64,000 bases of DNA from Algibacter miyuki (GTDB lineage Bacteria > Bacteroidota > Bacteroidia > Flavobacteriales > Flavobacteriaceae). A program made the translations under genes and the position numbers. The notes under the pieces are model-generated. The model ran no database searches. It saw only the letters and a program-made list of their open reading frames with translations, and was not told the DNA's origin. Below, piece after piece: positions 1-7,818 of the stretch; the stretch's first letter is position 1, and each line of letters begins with the position of its first letter. The stretch lies in contig NZ_JAUFQP010000001.1 in NCBI RefSeq assembly GCF_030409805.1, positions 124,001 to 188,000 of the forward strand, in the 5' to 3' direction.

Positions 1-1
1 T

Positions 2-808
2 GAATTTAAATGGGATACTGGCTTTAATATCAGTTCTAACCGTAACCAAATTACAGAGCTACCTGAAGATTTATTAACAAATGGTTTTATTCAAAATGGT
101 AGTTATCATATATTAAAAGAAGGTAGTCCAATAGGAACGTTTTACGGTTGGAAATTTAATGGTGTTTATTCACGAGATGAAGACAATGTTAATCAAGTTA
201 CCAATGGTGCTTTAGGTGCTGTGTTTGAAGGAGGAGATCCTATCTGGGAAGATGTTGATGGTAATAATATTATAGATAATAATGACAGACAGGTTATTGG
301 AGATGCAACACCAGATTTCTTTGGAGGTATAACAAATAACTTCTCTTATAAAGGCCTTAGTTTAGGTGTGTTTTTTCAGTTTTCTTACGGAAACGATATA
401 TATAGTGAGATAAATCATCAACGAAATTCTATTGTAAGATATAATAACTTATCTACAGATGCATTAAACAGATGGAGAGAACAAGGTGATGTTACAGATT
501 TTCCAAAACCAGTTCAAGATGATCCTTTACAATCGGATAGTAGAATTCAAAGCCGTTGGGTTGAAGATGGTTCTTATATAAAACTTAAAAACATAAATTT
601 AAAGTATAATTTCTCTGATCCTGTTGTATCTAAACTTGGTCTAAGAAGGGTAGAGGTTTACGCTTCTGCACTTAACGTTATTACTTGGACAAAATATACC
701 GGTTTCGATCCTGATGTTAATTCTTATAGTGGTTTAAGAGAAGGTGTAGACGAGGGATCTTACCCACAAAGTCGTACTATCATGTTAGGTTTAAATATTG
801 GATTTTAA
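2..808 (+). CDS. SusC-family TonB-dependent receptor, C-terminal part (5' cut by window edge)
   Basis: The reading frame is open from base 2, so this is the C-terminal ~268 residues of an outer-membrane SusC-type importer (whole proteins are about 1000 residues). The visible part shows the usual tail of the family: a DVDGNNIIDNNDRQVIG segment, then beta-barrel strands, the typical SRWVEDGSYIKLKNINLKYN stretch, an ALNVITWTKYTGFDPDVN stretch, and a terminal phenylalanine (GLNIGF). A SusD gene follows 12 bp later, as expected for a SusC/SusD pair that imports oligosaccharides across the outer membrane. An internal GTG at 221 is not the start, because coding similarity extends upstream of it. Substrate cannot be told from this fragment; the GlcNAc-type enzymes downstream suggest a HexNAc-containing glycan. 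Confidence 0.95.
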   Translation, partial: EFKWDTGFNISSNRNQITELPEDLLTNGFIQNGSYHILKEGSPIGTFYGWKFNGVYSRDEDNVNQVTNGALGAVFEGGDPIWEDVDGNNIIDNNDRQVIGDATPDFFGGITNNFSYKGLSLGVFFQFSYGNDIYSEINHQRNSIVRYNNLSTDALNRWREQGDVTDFPKPVQDDPLQSDSRIQSRWVEDGSYIKLKNINLKYNFSDPVVSKLGLRRVEVYASALNVITWTKYTGFDPDVNSYSGLREGVDEGSYPQSRTIMLGLNIGF

Positions 809-820
809 AATAAAAATATT

Positions 821-2191
821 ATGAAATACATAAAAAATATTATAGGAATAGGGCTTCTTGCATGTCTTGCGGTATCTTGTTCAGAACAAATTTTAGAAAA
901 GGATCCTGTAAGTAGTTTTTCTGGTCAAGGATTTTATCAAACATCTAGTGATGCTCAGGCCGGTGTTTATGGTATTTATGATGCATTACAATCTACATTT
1001 AGAATAAATTTTTCTTATTGGGGAGAAGGTCGTGCTGATGCAGTTAATACAAATCATTCTGGAGATCCATTAGCGTTACAGCAAAACACATTGAGTCTAG
1101 ATATTTCATCTGCAAGTTGGAATAATATTTATGAAACGATTAGTCGTGCAAATTATGCTATTAAATATATCCCAGATGTTTTTGAGGGCGAAAGTGAATA
1201 TAGTTTACAACTTATAGCTCAAGCAAGAGCCTTAAGAGCAATTTCTTATTTTTATGCTGTTAGGGTTTGGGGCGATGTTCCATTAATTACAGAACCTTAC
1301 GAAAGTGTTGATCAGCAATTTTTTATTTCAAAAACAGATCAAGAATTAGTACTCGATCAGATTGTTGAAGATTTTATTTTCGCAAGTGAAAACTGTAGAG
1401 ATAATTTTTCGGGAGATAATACTCGAATATTATTAACCAAAGGTGCAGCAAACGCATTTCTTACACAAGTATATATGTGGAGAAAGGAATATGCAAACGC
1501 TATTGAATCTGCTGAAAAAGTAATAGATAATGGCCTTTACTCATTAGTACCTATGAACGATTGGTCTAAAATATTTACTTCTGGATATTCTAATGAAAGT
1601 ATTTTTGAAGTAGGTTATAATGATATACAAACCAATGCTTTACGTGTTTTGTATGCTATTGGTGCGGATAGTGATTATTTTCCAAGTGAATCTTTTAGAG
1701 GTACTTTTGAAGATAACGATTTAAGAAAAGATCTCATTTGGGATACTACAGAGGAAAATCCACGAAAAATATGGAAATTCTTTGGGAAAGGTTTCAGTGA
1801 TGAAAGTGCAGACCCATCTGCTAATAATATTGTTCTTGTTAGATTAGCAGATATTATGCTTCTAAAAGCAGAAGCTCATAATAAATTAAATGACACTACT
1901 GAGGCTCTTAATTTATTAAACACGATAAGAGTAAGAGCGGGCGTTCCAGAATTAACGCTTGCTGATGCAAATAGCTTGTATGGCGATTTGGAATCTGCAA
2001 TATTGCATGAACGATTAATTGAATTATCTTTTGAAGGACATCGTTGGTTCGATTTAGTACGTACCGGAAAAGCTATAAGCACCATGAATCCCATTAACGG
2101 ATTAAGTGATGAGGCAAATCTTGTTTGGCCTATTCATGAAGATGCGATAAATAGAAATCCTAGCTTAGAACAGAATGATTTTTATAAATAA
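821..2191 (+). CDS. SusD-family surface glycan-binding lipoprotein
   Basis: This 456-residue protein has a lipoprotein signal peptide (hydrophobic stretch ending LLACLAVSC, lipid-bearing Cys at about residue 20). It continues with SusD-family features: ARALRAISYFYAVRVWGDVPL in the TPR region, repeated helical segments, and a C-terminal block with LNTIRVRAGVPEL, ERLIELSFEGHRWFDLVRTG and NPSLEQND. SusD proteins sit on the cell surface and form a lid over their SusC partner, which ends 12 bp upstream. The two are almost certainly co-transcribed. The length is on the short side for SusD (450-600 residues) but nothing appears missing. Confidence 0.96.
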   Translation: MKYIKNIIGIGLLACLAVSCSEQILEKDPVSSFSGQGFYQTSSDAQAGVYGIYDALQSTFRINFSYWGEGRADAVNTNHSGDPLALQQNTLSLDISSASWNNIYETISRANYAIKYIPDVFEGESEYSLQLIAQARALRAISYFYAVRVWGDVPLITEPYESVDQQFFISKTDQELVLDQIVEDFIFASENCRDNFSGDNTRILLTKGAANAFLTQVYMWRKEYANAIESAEKVIDNGLYSLVPMNDWSKIFTSGYSNESIFEVGYNDIQTNALRVLYAIGADSDYFPSESFRGTFEDNDLRKDLIWDTTEENPRKIWKFFGKGFSDESADPSANNIVLVRLADIMLLKAEAHNKLNDTTEALNLLNTIRVRAGVPELTLADANSLYGDLESAILHERLIELSFEGHRWFDLVRTGKAISTMNPINGLSDEANLVWPIHEDAINRNPSLEQNDFYK

Positions 2192-2235
2192 TTGTAAGAC
2201 ACATCATTGTTCAATAAAATTTAAACTCAAAAAAA

Positions 2236-3681
2236 ATGAAAAATAATAAACCAATTTTATATGTTACTATAGCAGTTTTGTTTGCAGGTGTAACAAGTTT
2301 GTTTCACAGCTGTGAAATTCAAGAGAATTTTTCATATCAAAATTCAAACTCTAATGCTTCGTTAGGTGTAAATGCTTGGGAATATATACAAGCAATAGAC
2401 TCTTTAAGTCTCTTTGAAGAAGCTATAAAACTTACAAACACAGAAAGTTTGTACGAGTCTAGTGCTAACAAAACATTTATAGCACCTTCAAATCAAGCAT
2501 TCGAAGATTACCTTCAAGATAACGCATACACAGATTTGTCTGAAGTACCAGTGCCAATTTTACGCAATACTATTAAATACCATGTCGTAAATGCTACAGT
2601 ATCTTTTGATGATCCAAATATTTCAGAAAGCAATAATCCGTTGCCATATATGAGTGAAAATGGTCAAACCATTTTTTTATCACGAACTAGTGGTTATATG
2701 GGGTTAGTAAATGAAGGCACTAACAAACAATGGAGCATTTTTACTTCCAATTTAAAAGCAACTAATGGTATTATTCATATTTTACCATCTATAGTTTATT
2801 TTTCAGCGCGCTCTACAAGTATAGAGGGACCGGATGATATAGTAAGAGATACTATATTTCCAATAGCAGATACTTATGTTAATGGTGGAAGCAATTCTGG
2901 ACGTAATTATGGTGCTGATGTACGTATGAGATTGAAAAATGTAACTGGTAGTGGAGGTTATGACAGAAAGGTTTTTTTAATGTATAACCTAGAAGATTTT
3001 ACAAAAGAAGGAGTTATAGTCGATTTAAAACTTGAATTAGCAGTAAGTTTTACAGCTGCAAAAGGAATTGATGTAGATGTTTACAACGTAGAAGACACCT
3101 CATGGACAGAAATGGGATTAACTTTTGATAATGCTAACTTTCCTACCACGGAACCAATATCTACAATAACATCATCAAAAGTAGATAAATTTGAATTTGA
3201 TATCATTGACTACTACAATGGATTAGATCACAATGGACGCATTGCTCTTATGGTAGATCAAGAAGCAGGTAAAGATGAAACCGATGAGTTCCATTCTAAA
3301 GAAAATACAGGAGGATTCTACGCACCTATGTTAATTGCAAGATATGCTTCTGGAGGTACTACTTTAATAATCGAAAAAAATACAGGATTCATTGTTAATA
3401 GTGGAGAGGCTTACGCTTTAAACAACGATGTTTTAGAGGTTTCTGGATCCATACCGGCCGATGTTAGTTTTACAATTCAACAAGCACCACTAAATGGTTG
3501 GTTAATAAGGGGCGCTAGTGTTTTACAGGTGGGAGAATCTTTTACACAAGAAGATATTGATGCCATGAATGTGGTTTACATAAATAATGGTGAAGGAACT
3601 GAAGATACTATTATAGTTGATGGAAAAGATAAAGCAGGAGCAACTTTAGATGCTTTCAGTATAAATATAACAGTGCAATAA
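2236..3681 (+). CDS. Surface lipoprotein with FAS1, CBM96/DNRLRE-like and cadherin-like domains
   Basis: A 481-residue lipoprotein (lipobox SLFHSC, Cys26) with three apparent modules. Residues about 46-188 look like a fasciclin (FAS1) domain: NKTFIAPSNQAFEDYL, then IKYHVVNATVSFDD and TNGIIHILPSIVYF. Residues about 205-370 look like a DNRLRE/CBM96-type beta-sandwich: IADTYVNGGSNSGRNYG, then FLMYNLEDF and VYNVEDTSWTEMGLTF. Residues about 375-481 resemble a cadherin-like beta repeat ending DAFSINITVQ. It lies 44 bp after susD and 17 bp before a GH16-fold gene, so it probably works as an extra surface glycan-binding protein of this operon. No catalytic motif is visible. The domain calls are by eye; the FAS1 call is the firmest. 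Confidence 0.75.
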   Translation: MKNNKPILYVTIAVLFAGVTSLFHSCEIQENFSYQNSNSNASLGVNAWEYIQAIDSLSLFEEAIKLTNTESLYESSANKTFIAPSNQAFEDYLQDNAYTDLSEVPVPILRNTIKYHVVNATVSFDDPNISESNNPLPYMSENGQTIFLSRTSGYMGLVNEGTNKQWSIFTSNLKATNGIIHILPSIVYFSARSTSIEGPDDIVRDTIFPIADTYVNGGSNSGRNYGADVRMRLKNVTGSGGYDRKVFLMYNLEDFTKEGVIVDLKLELAVSFTAAKGIDVDVYNVEDTSWTEMGLTFDNANFPTTEPISTITSSKVDKFEFDIIDYYNGLDHNGRIALMVDQEAGKDETDEFHSKENTGGFYAPMLIARYASGGTTLIIEKNTGFIVNSGEAYALNNDVLEVSGSIPADVSFTIQQAPLNGWLIRGASVLQVGESFTQEDIDAMNVVYINNGEGTEDTIIVDGKDKAGATLDAFSINITVQ

Positions 3682-3698
3682 TGCTAGTAGTCTAACAC

Positions 3699-4445
3699 AT
3701 GAAAATTAATAGCCCTATGCATTATATTGTAATAATATTATTAGCCATTAGCTCTTGCAGTTCACCTAAGGATGAAAACATTCAACCCATTGAACCCATA
3801 ACACGAATCATTAATTTTTCGGGTTATGAATGGATAGTAAGGACTTCCGATGATGCTAAACAAGGTCCAGGTCCTAATTTATTTTCAGATTCAGAAGATA
3901 ATGTTTGGGTAGATGAAGAAGGTCGATTACACTTAAAAATTGTTCAAAAAGGCGGTCATTGGTACTGTTCAGGAGTCACACTACGTCTATCTCAAGGTTA
4001 TAAAAAGTATGTTTTTTATGTAGCGAGTAGAGTAGACCAATTGGATGAAAACGTTGTGGGCGGACTTTTTACGTATAAAAACGATAATGAAGAAATCGAT
4101 ATAGAGTTTTCTAAATGGTCTCAGTCTGAAAACCAAGACTCTCAATTTGCTGTACAACCGTCGTATAGTGCAGGAAATAAAACACGTTATGATTTAAATT
4201 TGAAAAGTGATTTATCAACGCATTTCTTCGATTGGAAAGCTAATAGTATTGAGTTTGCGAGCTACCAAGGGCACACCTTAGAACCTAATGAAGAAGATGT
4301 AATTAGTACTTGGACGTACACAGGAAGCGATATTCCGCCCCTTAATAATGAGAAATTAAAATTGAATTTATGGTTGTTTAGAGGGAATGCTCCAACAAAT
4401 AATCTACCTGCAGAAATGATTATAGATCGCGTAGAAATACTATAA
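3699..4445 (+). CDS. Small GH16-fold lipoprotein (putative glycoside hydrolase or lectin)
   Basis: A 248-residue lipoprotein (lipobox ISSC, Cys20). Around residues 131-137 it carries EEIDIEF, which fits the GH16 catalytic pattern E-x-D-x-E (E132, D134, E136). The rest is a beta-rich concanavalin-type sandwich, with GHWYCSGVTLRLSQGYKKY before the motif and LKLNLWLFRG near the end. GH16 enzymes are endo-acting on beta-glycans, but this protein is shorter than most and divergent, so a lectin role is possible. It is the last gene of the first SusC/SusD operon; a terminator-like hairpin follows 35 bp later. A second small protein of the same general type lies at 14204-14947. Substrate unknown. Confidence 0.65.
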   Translation: MKINSPMHYIVIILLAISSCSSPKDENIQPIEPITRIINFSGYEWIVRTSDDAKQGPGPNLFSDSEDNVWVDEEGRLHLKIVQKGGHWYCSGVTLRLSQGYKKYVFYVASRVDQLDENVVGGLFTYKNDNEEIDIEFSKWSQSENQDSQFAVQPSYSAGNKTRYDLNLKSDLSTHFFDWKANSIEFASYQGHTLEPNEEDVISTWTYTGSDIPPLNNEKLKLNLWLFRGNAPTNNLPAEMIIDRVEIL

Positions 4446-4479
4446 GTTTTATAATTATTGAATTAGTCTGCAATAATAG

Positions 4480-4518
4480 AATTCTGGTTGGTTTTAACTT
4501 ACTAGCCAGAATTTTTTT
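4480..4518 (+). terminator. Intrinsic terminator after first SusC/SusD operon
   Basis: Inverted repeat AATTCTGG (4480-4487) / CCAGAATT (4506-4513) with an 18-base loop. The right arm runs straight into a T tract (4512-4518). It lies 35 bp after the GH16-fold gene and before nagB, on the coding strand. Confidence 0.6.
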
Positions 4519-4572
4519 AACCTAACATAGAGCACCTACGCTCTGTTTTAATAATAATTTTTAATAAAAGAA

Positions 4573-5334
4573 ATGCTAGATTTTACCCAGAATATAAACG
4601 TTCTTTCTAACAAGACAACAACAGGTATAGCTGCTGGAAAAGCAGTTGAAGATTGTATCGTACAATTACAAAAAACAAAAGAAAAGATACGAATAGTTTT
4701 TGCAGCTGCACCTTCTCAAGACTCTATGCTTAATTATTTGACGCAATCTAAAATAATAGATTGGCGTAAAATAGAGGCATTTCATATGGATGAATATATA
4801 GGGTTAGCCCCCGGTTCTCCACAATTATTTTCGTCTTATTTAGAAGATAATTTGTTTTCAAAAGTACCTTTAAACAAAAACACCATTAATGTAAATAATG
4901 ATGTGCCAAGCGAAATTATAAGATATACTAATTTGTTAGAAGAAGGTCCTATTGATATTGTGTGTTTAGGCATAGGAGAGAATGGCCATTTGGCTTTTAA
5001 CGATCCGCATGTAGCCGATTTTAATGATGCTGAAATAGTAAAAGTTGTCGAGTTGGATGATGCATGCCGCATACAACAAGTCAATGATGGCTGTTTTGAG
5101 TCTTTTGAAAAAGTGCCTGAGAAAGCAATAACGTTAACGATTCCAACGCTATTAAAAGGAACACATTTATTTTGTGTAGTTTTAGGAGCAAAAAAGAGTG
5201 AAGCTGTTAAAAATGCCCTTACTGAACCTTTAAGCACATCTTGTCCTGCGTCTATTTTAACAACGCATGCCGATTGTAATTACTATTTCGATAAAGCAGC
5301 CTATAAAGGCATAGAATCTTTAGAAAACGCATAA
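4573..5334 (+). CDS. nagB: Glucosamine-6-phosphate deaminase (stand-alone)
   Basis: A 253-residue cytoplasmic enzyme of the NagB/6-phosphogluconolactonase fold that converts glucosamine-6-phosphate to fructose-6-phosphate and ammonia. Visible signatures are FHMDEYIGL (D73, the usual general base) and GIGENGHLAFNDP (H139 as the catalytic His, D144 where many NagB proteins have Glu). No signal peptide. Length is close to E. coli NagB (266). The GH20 gene starts 16 bp downstream, so the pair probably forms one unit for GlcNAc release and catabolism. A second NagB, fused to a PIG-L domain, is encoded at 23213-25141. A related deaminase acting on another amino-sugar phosphate cannot be excluded. 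Confidence 0.88.
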   Translation: MLDFTQNINVLSNKTTTGIAAGKAVEDCIVQLQKTKEKIRIVFAAAPSQDSMLNYLTQSKIIDWRKIEAFHMDEYIGLAPGSPQLFSSYLEDNLFSKVPLNKNTINVNNDVPSEIIRYTNLLEEGPIDIVCLGIGENGHLAFNDPHVADFNDAEIVKVVELDDACRIQQVNDGCFESFEKVPEKAITLTIPTLLKGTHLFCVVLGAKKSEAVKNALTEPLSTSCPASILTTHADCNYYFDKAAYKGIESLENA

Positions 5335-5350
5335 AATTGTAGATTAAGAT

Positions 5351-6910
5351 ATGATGAATTATAAAAATATTTTTAAATTCTTATTACTAGTAACTTTGAT
5401 GTTTACGAGCACTGTAAATATCACAGCGCAAACAATAGCTTCTACGGAAGATTTTAAAGTCAAAGGGTTTCATTTGGATCTTCGAATACAGGTGATGACT
5501 CCAGAGGCGCTTAAAACTTTAGCGAATGAGCTTTCTGAAATGGGTATTAATACCTTAATTATGGAATGGGAAGGCACATACCCGTATGAAAAACATGCGG
5601 TAATTTCCAATGAATATTCATATACTCGAGAGGAAGTAAAAGATTTTATTACCTACTGCGATGGCTTAGGAATTAAAGTAATTCCGTTACAACAAAGTTT
5701 GGGGCATGTGGAATACATTTTAAGAAATCCTAGATATAGCAACTTAAAAGAAGATCGAAAAGATATTTCTCAATTATGTCCAATGGAAGCTATGGAAAGC
5801 AAAGCGCTTTTTAAAGATTTATTTTCAGATTTGGTAGAAACTCATAATTCAGACTATATTCATATCGGAGGAGATGAAACTTATTTACTTGGGCATTGTG
5901 AAAAATGTCAAGTAAAGGTGAAGGAAGAAGGTAAATCTAAATTATTTGTAGATTACATGAAGATGATAACCGAACTGGTAATAGAGTTAGGGAAAAAGCC
6001 CGTAATGTGGGCCGATATTATTTTAAAGCACCCTGAAGCTGCAGCCGAATTACCTAAGGAAACCATTTTTATAGATTGGAATTACGGATGGAAAATTAAC
6101 CATTTTGGAGATATTCCAAAACTTCAGGAAATGGGATTCGAATTTTGGGGAGCGCCAGCCATTAGGTGTCATCCTGATAATTGGTATGTAACCGATTGGA
6201 CTACGCATTTTAAAAACCAAAAAGAATTTATTCCATACGCAAGAGAGGCTGGGTATGAAGGTATGGTTATAACCTCGTGGTCTACCACAGGTGTATATGG
6301 TTTTACTTGGGATGTTGGGTATGATGTTATAGATATGGTTCAAATAAGGAACACCTATCCATTATTGGCTTTTCGTATTTTAATAGCGAGTTATACTAAG
6401 GCTTTAAATGTGAAAGAAGCTTTAAACCCGGAAGATTTTGTTACCGAATATGCCAAAACAAGGTTTGGTTTGAATAAAAAAGATGCTTCAGTTTTATGGC
6501 GTTTTTTATCAGCAGAACCAGAACTTATAAGTAATGGAAAACCTACTAAGAGTGAAAATATCGCTGAGGTTAAAACTAAATATAATGTGCTTAGAGAAGC
6601 ATTATTGAAATTAAAACCAAAACAAAATGAAGCTGAACTAGATCAATTTAAATTAATGGCCGATTTAAGAGTACATTATTTAGATTTTAAGGAAGTGGAG
6701 TCTAAATATAATGCGCCTAGTTTTGTGAGGTCTCAAGCACCTATTTTGCTTAAAGCACTAGATACTATTTTAGCAGATGCAAAAGCGTTGAATAAAAGAT
6801 TTATTGCGTTGAATAAAGGATTTCTTTATGATTCAGAATTAGAAGAACAAAATGAATTACGCGTGCAAGCGGTTCATGTACTTTATGATCGATTGGCTAA
6901 ATTGAAATAA
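5351..6910 (+). CDS. GH20 beta-N-acetylhexosaminidase (single-domain, HexD-like)
   Basis: A 519-residue secreted protein with a signal peptide ending near VNITAQ (about residue 27). The GH20 catalytic barrel begins almost at once (VKGFHLDLRIQVMTPEAL), without the usual N-terminal GH20b domain. The family signature appears as YIHIGGDETYLLGHC, giving the catalytic pair D175-E176. Earlier barrel segments include MEWEGTYPY and IPLQQSLGHVEY. GH20 enzymes remove terminal beta-GlcNAc or GalNAc by substrate-assisted catalysis. The short layout resembles hexosaminidase D-type GH20 rather than classic chitobiases. It follows nagB by 16 bp, so its product would feed that enzyme after phosphorylation and deacetylation. 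Confidence 0.85.
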   Translation: MMNYKNIFKFLLLVTLMFTSTVNITAQTIASTEDFKVKGFHLDLRIQVMTPEALKTLANELSEMGINTLIMEWEGTYPYEKHAVISNEYSYTREEVKDFITYCDGLGIKVIPLQQSLGHVEYILRNPRYSNLKEDRKDISQLCPMEAMESKALFKDLFSDLVETHNSDYIHIGGDETYLLGHCEKCQVKVKEEGKSKLFVDYMKMITELVIELGKKPVMWADIILKHPEAAAELPKETIFIDWNYGWKINHFGDIPKLQEMGFEFWGAPAIRCHPDNWYVTDWTTHFKNQKEFIPYAREAGYEGMVITSWSTTGVYGFTWDVGYDVIDMVQIRNTYPLLAFRILIASYTKALNVKEALNPEDFVTEYAKTRFGLNKKDASVLWRFLSAEPELISNGKPTKSENIAEVKTKYNVLREALLKLKPKQNEAELDQFKLMADLRVHYLDFKEVESKYNAPSFVRSQAPILLKALDTILADAKALNKRFIALNKGFLYDSELEEQNELRVQAVHVLYDRLAKLK

Positions 6911-6964
6911 ATACAAACATTATTTATAAATAATATAATTCACTGAAACTATAACGTTGCATGC

Positions 6965-7335
6965 ACAGATTTTCAATGCTGTTTTCAAGGTTGTAGTTTC
7001 AGATATTATAGATTCGTTTTCTTCCATTAGACGAATTTATACTTTAGTAGAAACTTCTTCAGTAATCCTTATTTTAGGTTTTCTAAAAATTTGAATTTCA
7101 TTTATAATTTCGTTATTCTAGATTAGAATCGATTCTCTAGTTTTAAAATAACCTTCAAGTATTTCGTCCACATTTTACATTTTCTTCGTAACTAAGGTTA
7201 CTCGTAAATACTATTAAAAATTTCCCATAAGTAAAATACGCATTCATCATTTTATTTTGATGAATTTCCTCAATTTTATTTTCTGTTTTAAGTTCGTATT
7301 AAGATTGAAACATCTTAAAATTACAACCGTTTTTT
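6965..7335 (-). pseudogene. Decayed LacI-family regulator gene
   Basis: Minus-strand translation gives blocks collinear with the intact LacI protein at 26521-27546. NGCNFKMFQS then stop then YELKTENKIEEIHQNKM matches NGYNVTIFQS...LKREKEIVKILQNKM. VFTSNLSYEENVKC matches LFTNNLSYDEGVKC. FRKPKIRITEEV matches FRKAEIKIPEDV. IRLMEENESIISETTTLKTALK matches IRQIEEKDDSITSEIITLKTEL, up to the C terminus. At least two in-frame stops are visible. Relative to the intact gene about 250 bp is missing between the QNKM and NLSY blocks and about 110 bp between the EEV and IRLM blocks. The DNA-binding N-terminal half is not recognisable. It is therefore a paralogue relic, not a copy of the intact gene with a few lesions. 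Confidence 0.85.
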
Positions 7336-7661
7336 AATAAAAATTATTCCGTAGAACACCTCTAAAACAACCTTCTTTTTAATCAAAAAACGTAATAAGT
7401 TCTATAATTTAAAAAATAGAACATGGCTATGCAATTGGCTTATGTTAGGTTGTTCATGCCACAGTTTATGGGTGGTAAGTATAATTGTACGAATATGTCT
7501 CCCCTAATTTCAGAATAAATCAACACTCGTAATTATTCATAACAGTAAGTTTACAAAACGATAACAGAGATGTTATTTGCTTTGAAATATTTAGTAGTGC
7601 GTAAGGCTTAATCTTTAATAGAAAGGAGCTTCTTAATTAATTCACTTTTAAACAGAATAAG

Positions 7662-7780
7662 ATGATGAAAACTTACAAATTAATAAGAAGTAATCCTGAA
7701 GATCATCAAGCAAAGATGATGTTGTAGAAGAACCTGTTATTATTGAAAAATCCTATTATTTAGTCTCACCTCAAAGTTAA
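7662..7780 (+). pseudogene. Possible remnant of a lipoprotein N-terminus
   Basis: An ATG with an AAGGAG-like site about 35 bp upstream starts MMKTYKLI. After one or more shifts of frame a low-complexity linker is readable: SNPEDHQAK, then in another frame DDVVEEPVIIEKSYYLVSPQS, followed by tandem stops. Acidic, proline-containing linkers like this follow the lipidated Cys in Bacteroidota surface lipoproteins, but no hydrophobic core or Cys remains. Together with the neighbouring lacI relic it makes 6911-7818 (908 bp) a decayed stretch. No intact gene is seen there; a 31-codon frame at 7423-7518 matches nothing I recognise. Confidence 0.3.
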
Positions 7781-7818
7781 TAGTATGTATTATAAGTATA
7801 GAAATTCCAGTAAATAGT

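Noticed and set aside
7423..7518. 31-codon open frame in the decayed stretch
   Set aside because: Too short, no similarity recognised, and surrounded by degenerate sequence.
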